A DNA stretch of 64,000 nt from Phytoseiulus persimilis (Eukaryota; Arthropoda; Arachnida; Mesostigmata; Phytoseiidae): NCBI GenBank assembly GCA_037576195.1, contig CM075101.1, positions 42,904,001-42,968,000 on the forward strand. Reading direction: 5' to 3'. The translations under genes and the position numbers were made by a program. This document shows, in pieces, positions 1-10,761 of the stretch; position 1 is the first letter of the stretch, and each line of letters begins with the position of its first letter. The notes beneath the pieces are model-generated. The model ran no database searches. It worked only from the letters and a program-made list of their open reading frames with translations, and had not been told where the DNA came from.

Positions 1-1159
1 ACGTACAAATCGCACTCGACGTTTGCTTGACGCAGATCAGAACACGCAAAGCGCTTCTGCCAACGGTTGTTCCCCCGTCTCTCCAACACCCTCGCTCTTT
101 AAAATTTGAAAGCCGTTGGAATTAGCTCGAGATTGATCGCACTGCCATCTTCCGATAAGTATCGCACGTAGGACTCATGCTCAATTTTACGTGCAGTGAT
201 TGAAGTCCCTCGGCAAATCCGGAACTCTCCCGTGACGCTTTCCATCCTCAGATCATGTAATTCCGGGCTCGTCAAGTCGATTTTCGCGGTTTACTTCTAT
301 CCATCTATCATTTCTTCCGCCGTTCTCACCTACTGCCTCGCTGTGGACACTTCAAAGATGGAGGAAGTTCGTCCTCTTGCCAAGTGGCGAAGACGCAGGA
401 TCAAGGGGCTCCAAACTTTTTGTGTCGCTCGAGTCCTCACTCATGGGATCCTCTGGATTCCGTGCTTTCGAACTGAGCCAGGGAAGCTCGAGATCCAGTG
501 CAATAAAATTTTCGGTCCGGTTAGGCTCTGGTCGATTCTTCCTCTCAAGAAAAGACTCCACGCCGTCTATGATCAGGAAGAGAAGCTTCCAGATACTACA
601 AAGCCCTCACAACGTGACTATTCCCTGCGAGAGGCAGTTCACGAGTGTTTTCCCCTTGCTCCACTGTATCAGGACATGGAGCTAAGCTATCGGGGCCGAT
701 TGTCATCTCTCGAGTACGAACGAAAAGGTCCGACAGAATCTCAATCGACGCTGTTCTCTCCGAGAAGGAAGAATACGGCCATGGGGAAGAAACTACGCAT
801 CTTTATTCATCAACGATTGCAACGCGGCCTGTATGCTACACCGTGAATCTTCACTTGGCTCCGTAAGTTCAGCCAGCCCGAGTCCACTTGGAGTCTTCCA
901 TGATGAGACACTGACTTTATCCATCTCAACTCGGTGATCCTCCAAGGCTGTGGCTCAGTCCGGCGCGATTCTCGGGAGGAGGTCATACCCTTCCAATTTC
1001 CCGAATGAAAATTTACCACAGCAGCTATTGCATCAAGTTACAGTCATCGAAGTTGACGTCCTCGGCAATTCATCATGTCTTAATCATGGGATCCTTGAGG
1101 ATTCCTTCATCCCTCGTGGAAGTTCACGGATTCTCAATTGTGTTTCGCGCCTGGATCGT
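1..1159. other. No recognisable gene
   Basis: Open frames of up to about 216 codons exist here on the plus strand (196-846), but three overlapping frames are open at once. None shows a domain, repeat, signal peptide or motif that I recognise. I treat the stretch as unassigned, possibly decayed mobile-element sequence. Confidence 0.4.
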
Positions 1160-1323
1160 GCTTGAAATGCTCGGTAGCTCCGCTAGGCTCCCCGCTGTCG
1201 TCGCGGTCTCCCAGCAACAGCTCTCACCGTGCCAGTAGCAGATCGCCGAGCTGGCGGAGACCGCTCTCTCCGAAAATGCGTCCATGTAGTAAACACTGCG
1301 GGCAAAGTTCCTATACCCGTAGG
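1160..1323 (+). repeat. Dispersed 165-bp repeat, solo end of an inverted-repeat element
   Basis: This segment matches, almost base for base, the right-hand inverted repeat of the element at 54.92-56.28 kb (56110-56275). It shares the same order of blocks: a GCTCGGTAGCTCC-like start, a CGCGGTCTCCCAGCAACAG core, a GGCGGAGACCGCTCTCTC block and a terminal GCAAAGTTCCTATACCC. No opposite end lies within the preceding 1.1 kb. It is therefore a solo or truncated end of that family, or its partner lies outside the window. Confidence 0.75.
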
Positions 1324-1845
1324 AGGCGGCTTCGATTTGACTAACGGGCGAAACCTAACAAAGTCCGTGCGGTTTTCTGCCCCGAATTCTACCTTCGGAA
1401 CCGCACGGAACCCGATATATTGAACTTCACCATTCTTCAAAGAAAACTTATACGGGGGAATCGAACACCACTGACCTGCATCTGATGATGAGGGCTCTAT
1501 CACCAGCCTCACTTTCCTTATGGAAGAGGAACTCAGAAGTCTCGACCTCATCGTTGACTTCTTAGGCACCTCTATGATCACACCAGATGAATTTCCCGTG
1601 GGATAATCTGTCTGTCAAACTCATATATTCTCCGACGCGTTCCATCGCGTCAACTCTGCTAAGAGACTAACGGCCGTTTCAGTTCGAACCTGGAGGTTCT
1701 TTTCCCGCCAGAATTACGGGTATACGCTCTAAAATATATTTGCATCTCTCCAGGGGTGATGCCAGCGTTTTATTCCTATGAACACACTCTCTCTCTCTCT
1801 CGAGCACGATTGTCCAGATGGAATCGTCCATTGATCCTTACGAGA

Positions 1846-2700
1846 TTATTGAGAGGTCATTCCGGTACGAGTCTGACTATTCTTTTCAAAAGCTGGAGGG
1901 GTGATTCCGGAACCAATCTGAAAATACTTTCCAAAACGTGGAGGGGTGATTTCGGAACCGATCTGACCATTACTTTCCAAGCCTGGAGGGGTGATTCTGA
2001 AACCAATCTGGCCATTACTTTCCAACTCTGGAGGGGTGATTCCGAGGCCAATCTGAGCATTACTCTCCAACTCTGGAGGGATGATTCCGAGACCAATCTG
2101 GCCATTACTTCCCAACCCTGGAGAGGTGATTCCGAGACCAATCTGGCGATTACTTTCCAACTCTGGAGGGGTGATTCCGAGACCAATCTGGCCATTACTT
2201 TCCAACTCTGGAGGAGTGATTCCGAGACCAATCTGGCGATTACTTTCCAACTCTGGAGGGGTGATTCCGAGACCAATCTGGCGATTACTTTCCAACTCTG
2301 GAGAGGTGATTCCGAGACCAATCTGGCCATTACTTTCCAACTCTGGAGGGGTGATTCCGAGACCAATCTGGCGATTACTTTCCAACTCTGGAGAGGTGAT
2401 TCCGAGACCAATCTGGCCATTCCTTTCCAACTCTGGAGGGGTGATTCCGAGACCAATCTGGCCATTCCTTTCCAACTCTGGAGGGGTGATTCCGAGACCA
2501 ATCTGGCCATTACTTTCCAACCCTGGAGGGGTGATTCCGAGACCAATCTGGCGATTACTTCCCAACCCTGGAGGGGTGATTCCGAGACCAATCTGGCCAT
2601 CACTTTCCAACTCTGGAGGGATGATTCCGAGACCAATCTGAGCATTTCTCTCCAACTCTGGAGGGGTGATTCCGAGACCAACCTGACCATATTTTTCAGA
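1846..2700. repeat. 45-bp minisatellite array 1, about 19 units
   Basis: Tandem units of 45 bp carry the core CTGGAGGGGTGATTCCGAG followed by ACCAATCTGGCCATTACTTT. Because 45 is a multiple of three and the unit lacks stops, long frames stay open on both strands with a 15-residue period (for example repeated LAITFQLWRGD). These are almost certainly not genes. Units at both edges are more divergent than those in the middle, as expected from unequal exchange. The last unit is an unusual CTGACCATA variant, also found at the end of array 2 at 61.5 kb. Confidence 0.95.
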
Positions 2701-2788
2701 ATCAGAATGCTGACCCAGTGAAGGGAGAGAAAAGTGCCTCGATGGCAGGGAGCGCCGTCCAACCGCGCGCGGCGCGGCCGGCTGGTTG
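2701..2788. repeat. 3' flank cassette shared by both minisatellite arrays
   Basis: About 85 bp directly after array 1 (GAATGCTGACCCAGTGAAGG ... GCGCGGCCGGCTGGTT) recur after array 2 at 61507-61616. The array-2 copy has about 20 extra bases that form a short GGCCGACT/AGTCGGCC hairpin. Homology stops after CTGGTT in both. Shared flank plus array points to one mobile or duplicated unit. A GC-rich hairpin near the end resembles a Helitron 3' end, but no clear terminus is defined. Confidence 0.75.
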
Positions 2789-3926
2789 TCAATGATTCAC
2801 TCATAGAGTCACATGTCCGGGCAGGATCTTGGCGTTGGATCGGGATGGAAACCGGGGTTGGTAACGGACCCCGGATCAACCGGACGCCGCGCTGGATGCA
2901 TCTCCAGTTCGGCTTCTGAGTCAAGGGCTTGAAGAACAGAGGTTGCCGATCGCAGCTGAAACAAGCAAAAAATCAACTGAGGACCATGCAAACAAACATG
3001 ATGTCTTTTATACCGTCATTGATTGGGGGGATTCTGCGACTGGTGTACCTGCACTCGAGATGATGAGTCGAAACAGGAGAATCTATTCTAGGTATACGGT
3101 ATCCTCCACCAGCAATCGGAAATCCTGGCGGATGGATTGAGGTTCGGGTTCCTCGATTGCTCACAGGAAAACCGAGTCGATACTTCTACGATTGCCTGAT
3201 CTGGCCTTAGGGGTCCATGAATATATCGGTCAGCGGAACTCCGAGAGGCTGGATCCATCTGAATGGCTCGTGTTTCGATGTGCAGGAACCGAACTTGAAC
3301 CTTTTGTGAATGTTTCTTCATGAACTCGTGGACCTTCTTGCCTCGACTAGACCCATGGATGAACTGCTCGATTCGCTCGGTGCATGTCACAGACCCCAGG
3401 AAGCGGTCAACTTGTAGCAAGAGTTGCGCAAAATCGTCGGCGTCCTAATTCGTTCGGTTCATCAGCTCGCGAATGACCGCATTTCGGACGAGTTGAAGAG
3501 AGCTGATTCACGCGTGCTACAATTCCGTTGCGGTACACTTCAATATTGTTCCCATGCGAGGAACGCGTTCCATGACTAGGCTATTTCGACTTCCAGCCCG
3601 AGAGATTCCGACAACATTGGCGACGATTATCGAGCTTCCTCGTAGCAGAGGACCTACCGGTTGCCCAGTGGTCGACTCTGGGGAATGGGGACGCCTCAGT
3701 TGAAGGAATTAGATGATTTTCGACCAGGGTAAACATGGGGAACTGATCTTTGAGCATGATTACTGAGTGAGACCAGTTGCGTAACAAGGATCTGTGGCGC
3801 CCGGGGCGGTCAACGAAAATGACCCCCCCCCCCTCTCCCCTCCTTGTGCCATGAAACATCAGCCAGAATTACATGAATGAAACATCAAATGTGTTGATTC
3901 GGCCAAGGGTATTCATTATCCAAGCT
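2789..3926. other. No recognisable gene
   Basis: A minus-strand frame of 110 codons (3088-3420) is open, but it contains no motif I can name. A C-run lies near 3823-3833. The rest looks like unassigned intergenic or decayed sequence. Confidence 0.35.
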
Positions 3927-4860
3927 TCAAAACTGAACCTTCCGAGCTTTCATGATCGCGAATTCGTTGATCGCATCGTCCATTTTGATTTTATTCGAGT
4001 TTTCATGCTCGATCGACAGGATCGCGAGGTTTGAGAGCCGTAATTAGCTCATGCTGGAGCGGAGATAAGATTTCATCTATTCCAACTTCAAAAAGCTTCT
4101 CCCACAGCTCGCCGAACTAATGGCTACGGTAAGGAAGAGTCGGAGAGCTATGACGATATTTAGGACGCAGATGTCCAGATTATACCTCTTTATAAACTGC
4201 AGGAGCTCCAAAGGCCCTCCATCGAGCATCGAGCTCTTGTTCTCTGCCGGACAGACTTTCACAAACTCCTGAATTCATCCCCGCTCGACTAGGAACTCCG
4301 TTTCGTCGATGTCGACCGGAAGGACCGTTGAATCGTGTGGAGAACTTCCACTGAGAAGTTCTGTGAGTTTCAGGAAACCGAATTTAGCGTCCAAGTCCTG
4401 CAACTGCTGAAACCTCGACAGGATTTCCTGAGTGACCCTGTCGATGCATGAATACATTTCGCGGGTGATTTTTTGCTCGGAGGTTAAATTGGCACCTTCG
4501 GAAGAATCGTTGAAAGGACTTTCAGACTCTCGCTTACGGCGAGTTGGAACTTCAATGCTCAGCTCATCACAAAGATTCCTGGCGAAAGTCACCCCCGTCT
4601 AAACGATCACTTCACGGGATCCGCTGAGCCATGTTTTCAGAGCTGATAGTTTCAGAGCGCTGTCATGTAGGTCGATACCCCTTTTTCGTAGGTAGCGTCG
4701 ACTATCATTTATTTCGCGAAGCACCTCAGACCAGAGACCCAGATAGCTCAGCAAAGAAAATGATCGCAGTGACCTCAGCAAGAGAAAGGCCGCTGACCGC
4801 GTTGTGGTATTCTCGTTCGCGGCGGTCAGTTCGTCGAGTTTTGGTTGGATGGATGATTTT
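3927..4860 (-). pseudogene. hAT transposase relic, ZMYM1/TTF-finger type, C-terminal half
   Basis: Minus-strand fragments in order give the C-terminal half of a hAT transposase of the class often annotated as zinc finger MYM-type or TTF-type proteins. A helical segment (SYLGLWSEVLREINDS near 4740) comes first. It is followed by a linker block (RRKRESESPFN near 4540, ending RFQQLQDLDAKFGFL near 4390). The hAT dimerisation core SASCGRSFLKLE at 4077-4110 comes next, then MKSYLRSSMS and LRLSNLAILSIEHE to about 3927. The frame is broken by a shift near 4600, a stop after KLE at 4074-4076 and another after SSMS. N-terminal parts and the zinc finger are not seen. It is a dead copy lying downstream of a MULE fragment on the same strand. 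Confidence 0.75.
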
Positions 4861-5090
4861 TACAGGGATCTCTGACTTCGCTCATGTATCACATATTCAA
4901 GGTCAAGCTTACATATCCGTCCCAGTTTGCGTGGAGGGTGACGAGTTGCTCAGAGAACAGGTGTCCCTCGGAGACGACTTGGTAGGTGGCGTCACACTGG
5001 AACATTTTCGCCGCGGAGAGGTATTCAAGCAGTCTTCTTGTGGTGAGCACAAGGCCAAATGGACCAAATTCCTATGACTTTGAGAATTAC

Positions 5091-5600
5091 CTCCGCCGTG
5101 CTTCAAGTATGGCACATGTGCTTGATTGCCGCGGATTTGAGTTCAGTGCTCGGATCCAGTCCCCTCTTGTGCTATACACACTCTGAACATGTCCTCCAAA
5201 CTCGCTGAGGTAGTTATGAACACTAGTCAGAGACAGTACGTGTCCGTCCTCCGCGACTTTCGCACGGACGGGGCATTTATCAGGACTGGAAAAACAGTGT
5301 CGCTTACAGAGACCGTTGAGGTTTTCCCCTGTCAAACATTCGCTCCGAAACTCCTTCAATATCGATACCCGGAAGATACGCAGACATCTCCCGCATGTAC
5401 TCAAGCAGTCAATCACCCACCTCGTTTCTTCTTGCCTCTGAGGATTCGAACGCCAGGCCGTTTGGATTTCTTTTCCTGGTGGAAAGGATATTCCGAAACT
5501 CCTCGTCCCTCGTCGACCTCGAATCGCCCCTGGGGGTCACACCACACTTTGTGCCCAGTTTTACGGCCATCGCACAAGTTAAAGTATTGGTTTTCACGCT
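5091..5600 (-). pseudogene. FLYWCH-finger exons of a MULE transposase gene (copy E, 5' fragment)
   Basis: Two minus-strand exons match the start of the MULE/Ulp1 genes at 14.1 and 22.3 kb. Exon 1 (about 5600-5421) reads VWCDPQGRFEVDEG and SEYPFHQEKK and ends at a GT donor. Exon 2 (5285-5091) begins after a TTTTCCAG acceptor and reads CPVRAKVAEDGHVLSL with SVHNYLSEFGGHVQS, then ends at a GTAATT donor. Intron position and phase match the intact gene. The first zinc-binding cysteine (LRGKK where copy B has LKCKK) and the last histidine (HNY instead of HNH) are lost, so the finger is unlikely to fold. No transposase or Ulp1 exons follow. The adjacent sequence is a hAT relic. Confidence 0.8.
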
Positions 5601-5827
5601 CCATTTCGCAACCCTTAATCGCGCGCTCACGCAGGGGATAACCGTTGACGAGACCGCGGACCGTTAGGCAGTGCTGCGCTCCTCCAAGATGACGCGCGGC
5701 GCGTAGCGGAATCATAGGGAATCCTCGTTCTGGGATCTAACTCAGTCATGTATTACGATTTTTGGTATTTTTCTAATAGGCGTCAGGCGAGTTGAGTTGA
5801 CGAGCGCCAAAACGCCGTAGTGGTAAC

Positions 5828-6730
5828 TTAGCAAGTGGGAGAGGAGGATGGGTGAGGAGGATGCAAGGAAGCGATGGCGGCAAGCAGAGCCTCGAACGGT
5901 GGGCCGACTACCTGTTTCCTCCACATGAACTCTACCAAATAGGACTCGAGTTGCGAGCGGGCAGTGCCCCTATGCCGCTTGTTCCGCCATTTCGCAGAGC
6001 CCCACGAACGCTCCACATTCTGAGTGAGTACCCCAGTCTCGGGATTCACGAAGTTCTTGCTGTGGTTCACAGTGAGATGAGTATATCCAGCTCTGTCCAA
6101 GTCCGCAGTCTTGTACCCCTTCCAACAGTCACTGTAGATGACGGAGCCAACTTCGGTGTGGTCACGAATGGCTCGGAACAGAGTGTCGGCTGTTCGGTTC
6201 GGTACCGTGACAACAAAACAGGCTTTGGTTGATCTGCAGAGGCCGCCAAAGACCCACTGCTGGGGAATAACACGACCTGCATGGTTCTTTCTCTTGGAGA
6301 AGACACTCTCGTCGACTTCGACGACGACACCAGGACCACCGATCTTCGTTTTGGGCCGAGATTGAAGATATTGGAAGCAGACTTCTCGCACAGAAGCGCT
6401 CCAGGCAGACGTTGTGGCATGCGACATCGCGAGTTCATCCTCACACCATGACGTTGACAATAGTTCAGTTGCCCATGCGTAGAGGAACCGTATCGTGGTA
6501 ACCAATGGCACTCGAGAACCTTCCAGCCATGCTCCATCGCGCTAACCGAGCCGAAGCTCACATGGGGCGCACCACCAGGGAATCCGATTGGACTCGACGT
6601 AGAGCCGTAACGAATGTCCTCTGCAGCATTCCGGCTCCTTCGCGAAGATTCCTCTTCCTTGCAAGAAAGCTACTGCCTCAGCTTCGGTGGACGGCAACGT
6701 AAAAAGGCTCACAGACATGATGAATGACAC
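5828..6730 (-). pseudogene. Merlin (IS1016/ISXO2-like) DDE transposase, one in-frame stop
   Basis: Read on the minus strand from an ATG at 6730, the frame encodes an N-terminal zinc-ribbon-like part (CCRGHSLRLYV ... WWCAPC). It then meets a TAG at 6542-6544 and continues in the same frame (RDGAWLEGSR ... TIRFLYAWATE) to the stop near 5828. The catalytic domain has the Merlin/ISXO2 signature: VVEVDESVFSKRK (first D and E), QQWVFGGLCR, VIYSDCWKGYKT (second D) and LTQNVERSWGSAKWRNK (E). The total is about 300 codons, near full length for the family. Apart from the single nonsense codon it is open, suggesting recent loss or a read error. A GTTGACGAG motif lies in inverted orientation near 5788 and 6817 and may belong to terminal repeats, but I could not fix the ends. 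Confidence 0.9.
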
Positions 6731-6902
6731 GGGCTCAAAAGCGTCGATCGAACTTTATTCTACTGCGCAGTTTTCGTTTGAATGACATGTCTCTTCTGGT
6801 TTCCATTTGAATCTCGTCAACCCCGCCCCTCCAACACTGTTAACGGTTTTCCAAACTACACTGGTAGTCACCGTCTCGAATTGGAAGGTGCTCGTATCGC
6901 TT

Positions 6903-7070
6903 CGCTCGCTCGCCAGCCTAACCTGACCTCACCCAATCCCCCCACTGCTTCGGACACACTTGCTGTCGGTCTGCTCGCATCGCTCGCTCGCTCGCCAGGA
7001 ACCTAACCTAAGCTTACCCAATCCCCCGCACTCCTTCAGATCCTCTTGCTGTCGACCAGCTCGCTCGCCC
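6903..7070. repeat. Two-copy tandem repeat of about 85 bp
   Basis: CGCTCGCTCGCCAG, CCTAACCT, ACCCAATCCCCC and TTGCTGTCG occur in the same order twice. The CCTAACCT motif lies at 6917 and 7002, and TGCTGTCG at 6961 and 7047. No coding sense is evident. Confidence 0.75.
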
Positions 7071-7195
7071 GTTCGAATCCTCGCGGGCTATCTCCTCAGC
7101 TCGCCTTCCGCCCTGCTGACGGAGTGTCTCGCTTTGCGCTAACTCGGCTGACGCCTAATAGAAAAGAACCCGATTTTTGACAATAATTCGTGGAT

Positions 7196-7460
7196 CCATT
7201 ATTGACGGGAATCCGCCGGATGACCGTAGGACAACATGGAGGCTACAGACGAACTCGAGGGAGAGGAGGTAAACGCGACCCGCGCACGGTCATTTCTTCA
7301 GTGTATGGGGGCCGGAAGACCGTTTCTCAGCAGATTGCATGACCCAAGCGCATGGCATTGGGTCAGGTTAGGTTAGGTTCTACACATACCCGAGGAAGCT
7401 CTCATTGCTTTTCCTCCTCCATCTTGTCCTACGGTCATCCGACGTAGACCCATTATTGAC
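7196..7460. mobile_element. 243-bp MITE with 11-bp target duplication, MULE-like
   Basis: CCATTATTGAC occurs at 7196-7206 and again at 7450-7460 as a direct repeat. Just inside are inverted repeats with a core of CGGATGACCGTAGGACAA continuing to ATGGAGG (left near 7216-7242, right near 7417-7444). These differ at about one position over 27 bp, with looser outer ends. A non-coding body of 243 bp, terminal inverted repeats and an 11-bp duplication fit a MULE-derived MITE (family target duplications are 9-11 bp). Internally, GGTCAGGTTAGGTTAGGTT at 7361-7379 resembles the arthropod telomere motif. Confidence 0.7.
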
Positions 7461-7649
7461 TAGGGAATGGAAGCGATACACGGGTTGAATGCATTACAAC
7501 GTCAGCATGCCAGGGAAACATAGGTTTTGGCCTACGATCAGAAACGTCTATGAAGCTTGGCTACGGATCATTGAATGCTCAAATACACATAGATATCTTG
7601 TCGTGAAGCTCAAGCGCAGCCAAAAAATCGTATCAGCCTCCACTAGGCT

Positions 7650-7740
7650 TTCCAAAGATCCGCGAAATTCTGGATCCGTGGATCTGCGGATCTCCGGGAT
7701 CAGGATCCGCGGATAAAATCCGCAAGATCCGTAATCAGTT
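7650..7740. repeat. Cluster of GGATC-type short motifs
   Basis: GGATC, GATCCG and the palindrome GGATCCGCGGAT are packed in many copies on both strands within 90 bp. Similar clusters occur as subterminal repeats of some hAT elements. A related short stretch lies at 36366-36400. No ends were identified. Confidence 0.5.
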
Positions 7741-8580
7741 GGTCCTCCGAGCTCATCTGAACGGAGCTAGAATCGTGAGCGTGTCTATATCTCTGAAAGA
7801 CCGGAAACTGACGAGAACTCGACTCTGGCATTGACGGAATTCGCTATGATTTATTGTGAGAAGGAATGACTTATATCCGAGATCAATAATTGAAATCACA
7901 AGCGATCAAGGACGACAGGTTCTTGATCACCAGATTTGATTCAGAAATAGTAAGAATCTAAAGCCCACACTCGAAGGCTTTCCGAAGCACGAAGATGTCG
8001 TCTATTGTTTGTTCTTTCAGTCTTACGCGGCCTTCGCCTATTATTTGGCGCAAAACACTGAGATCCCTTTCAGGTTGGACCGATATAGGTGGGATTGCTC
8101 GTAGAACCTCACGACATAATTTCGGCAGACGGCATCGGCCTCCTCCTGCTTTGAAGATAGCATATTCGCTCTTCAGATCATGCTTCTTGCAACTTCCGTG
8201 CTCTCAGTCGGAATCGGCATCTTCAGGAATGCTCATCACGGAGTCCCATTCATCAGTCCCCTATTAGAAGATTGGAATCGTGTCTCGAGAAGGATCTCAG
8301 ATCAGGTCAAGAAATACATTCTGGAGTGAAGTACAACTGCGGTAGGACGACTCACCGCAAATTGCGTTGGTTCAATGGCGCATTGGGAGGAAGAATCAGA
8401 ATCGGCATCCGTGATGTCCGAGAAGATCACGAGGATATCATCATCGGATGGAAGCGGCTGCCCTATCGCCAACTCCACCTTGAAGTCGTACTTCGGATCC
8501 TCCAGCATGGCAAGAGCGGTTGACAGTATTGTCCTCCGCTTTTTTATCTCCTTCTTGAGCGATTCGAGGAGGATCTCACA

Positions 8581-8838
8581 GGGAACTATACGAAGTGTAA
8601 CACCCAGATTTGAATTAAAGTGTGCCCATTTTGTAGTCCATGGTGGGTCATGTTTGGGCCCACAGTTAGTCGTCTTGAATGGGCCCGTGTTTTTTTTCTA
8701 GAGAGGTCCAAAATTCGAAAAAATAGGGGTTTTCCGGCTTTCTAAGGCCGATTGACGCCCATGCTCTTCATTGATGACTCGAGTTTTCGACTCTGAATCA
8801 GTGACTGATGAAGGGAGTACACAGAGAGATCGAGTAAA
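8581..8838 (+). repeat. Left terminal inverted repeat of the pogo-like element
   Basis: Inverted partner of 10762-11017. It shares long identical blocks such as TTTGAATTAAAGTGTGCCC and GACTCGAGTTTTCGACTCTG. Small differences in a poly-T tract and near 8730-8760 show modest divergence between the two ends. Confidence 0.9.
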
Positions 8839-9032
8839 TCTTGTTTCACCGGAGTCAGAGCGAAAAGGAAGATTCTGGGGGACCTATGAGGCATTTTTCA
8901 ATGGGTGTTTCGCACGTTTCATATCATTCAGCTCACATGTGCGGATTTTTTCTGGTGTCATCAGTAAAACTCGGGGAAGCAATGCTCGAGAATATCTCTG
9001 CTTGTAATTTACTGAATTTTTGATCGAGTTTT

Positions 9033-10580
9033 TTACTCTGACTCGGCATGGAAATGGTAGTCAATGTAAAAACATTTGGCACACAGGACCTTCCGGCAGT
9101 AGATGCAGCTTATGAAGGGTAAATTTGCACAGTCCAGTGTCGAGCAGTTGTCCTGGGTGCTGAAGAGAAGCTGCGACAAACTCTGGAAAGGAATGTAAGT
9201 TTCGCTGAAGCCCGCCTTCTTCCAGGCATAAAGCCACAAGGGCCTAAGGGCTGAATGCTGAAATTGGTTGTAGATGAGGGACTGCAGCTTCAGCACGCTG
9301 TTCCGGTCGTCTAGCCGGAAGCCGTGCAGCATGCTGTGTTCAGTCAGCCGCTTCGCGAAATCCTTCCACTGACGGAAGCAGTACAAATCTAACGGCTGTA
9401 ATATACTCGTAGACCCTTTGGGGAAGATTTTCACGTGCACGATAGCGTTAGCCAATTGATAGAGCTCACTATCTCGATGGCCACCCCATGAATCCACGTA
9501 TAAGACACATCGATCAAGACGCAATTTCGCGACTTCTGGAGAGAACACTTGGGAGCTCCAGCAACGCACCAAGTCTTTCGTGAGCTTCCCGGATTTGGAG
9601 CATGTGACATATAAATTTGAAAAGTTTGGCAAATCCCTCGATACGTTCGGACCGAAAGACCCACTTTTCTCTTGTAAATTCACGAGCAATTTCCCAACAA
9701 GGCGGCCATCCATATTCAGCAGCGGTTGAATCGTATAGCTGTGCGTCAGGGCGTTCGAACTGTTGAAGCTTGCAACAGTTGATCGCTCTCCGGTGTAAGA
9801 CAACGTCCGACCTGTATGAACAATATAGTTGAACCCAGACTGATCTGTGTTGAAAACTTCGGCGGGTTCGAACTCGTATTTGAAATGTTCAACGAAGTCT
9901 TGAAGGAGCCGCCTCGATTCTTCAACGATTTCTCCGTGACATTGTTGATGCCTGTGCGTCACCATCTTGACGATCTTCCTGGATGATACACGGTAAATGT
10001 TCTTGAACTTCGCGATCCATCCTGGGCTCGCTTGGAATGTTGTCAGACCCAGCTCCCGGGCTCTTTCTAGAGCCCACATGCGAATAGTGCGGTCATGGAT
10101 GAGGAGTCCGTTCGCCCGAGCGTCATCAAACCGCTCTTTGCAATGTTGACTGATTCTGAGGAAACGTTCACGACTGCTGCCGAGATTTCCCCTGTACGTC
10201 CTGAATCTGCCGATATAATTCCGATGCTTCACTCTCGGGAACCTCGCTCTGATGGTTTTCCAGGTGTGGTTTTGGTTGGCGTCGATGTAGTCTAGAACTT
10301 GGCACATGTACTCAAAGGTGATGAAGTCGGGTGCATCAGCCGTGTCTTCGTATACCACTTCGTATTCTTCTGAATGGTAATGCGACTCGTGTAACTCGTC
10401 TGTCTCCTCGATGTAGACTTCGTCCTGCTCTTCGCAGCTCCGCACCATTTCGTAAATTTTTTGCGCCATATGTCTCTCGATAGAAGTTGCTTCCGTCGTC
10501 CTCAGGACGTCTAGGCCCATGGACGTGACAAGTTCTTTGAGCAGGGCTAGTACCATCTCGGGCCTCATAGAGTCCTCCAT
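9033..10580 (-). CDS. pogo/Tigger-like DDE transposase, 515 aa
   Basis: Single uninterrupted frame with an ATG at 10580. A CENP-B/Tc5-type helix-turn-helix lies around residues 155-205 (IRMWALERARELGL, FQASPGWIAKFKNIYRVS). The DDE_1 catalytic domain follows, with acidic residues in VFNTDQSGFNYI, VLYVDSWGGHRD and GSTSILQPLDLYCFRQWK, the usual pogo/Tigger D-D-D pattern. An acidic segment lies around residues 50-85 (EEQDEVYIEETDEL). The C-terminus has a cysteine cluster (CANLPFISCIYCRKVLCAKC) that may bind zinc. Length is typical for Tigger-like transposases (about 450-600 aa). The product would bind the flanking inverted repeats and cut and paste the element. All motifs are present, so the copy may be functional. 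Promoter elements were not resolved. Confidence 0.9.
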   Translation of the reverse strand: MEDSMRPEMVLALLKELVTSMGLDVLRTTEATSIERHMAQKIYEMVRSCEEQDEVYIEETDELHESHYHSEEYEVVYEDTADAPDFITFEYMCQVLDYIDANQNHTWKTIRARFPRVKHRNYIGRFRTYRGNLGSSRERFLRISQHCKERFDDARANGLLIHDRTIRMWALERARELGLTTFQASPGWIAKFKNIYRVSSRKIVKMVTHRHQQCHGEIVEESRRLLQDFVEHFKYEFEPAEVFNTDQSGFNYIVHTGRTLSYTGERSTVASFNSSNALTHSYTIQPLLNMDGRLVGKLLVNLQEKSGSFGPNVSRDLPNFSNLYVTCSKSGKLTKDLVRCWSSQVFSPEVAKLRLDRCVLYVDSWGGHRDSELYQLANAIVHVKIFPKGSTSILQPLDLYCFRQWKDFAKRLTEHSMLHGFRLDDRNSVLKLQSLIYNQFQHSALRPLWLYAWKKAGFSETYIPFQSLSQLLFSTQDNCSTLDCANLPFISCIYCRKVLCAKCFYIDYHFHAESE

Positions 10581-10761
10581 TTGCAGTTAAATTTTTGTTT
10601 GTATTCGTTGTCTCATGAAACCCAATCCGGCAACGAGATCATGATTGTCTTTCATGCTAACGCAAGTACACGCATGCGCAATCCACGATCATGACCACAA
10701 GGATGTCTCTCATCGTGCCGCCCCTCGGTGGCAAACGATCCAGGGGGAAGAAGTGAGTGTT

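Noticed and set aside
196..866. 216-codon plus-strand frame near the window start
   Set aside because: Overlapping frames are open too, and no domain or composition signal supports coding.
1756..2924. Long open frames over the minisatellite on both strands (up to 355 codons)
   Set aside because: A stop-free 45-bp unit keeps several frames open. The periodic peptides are an artefact of the repeat.
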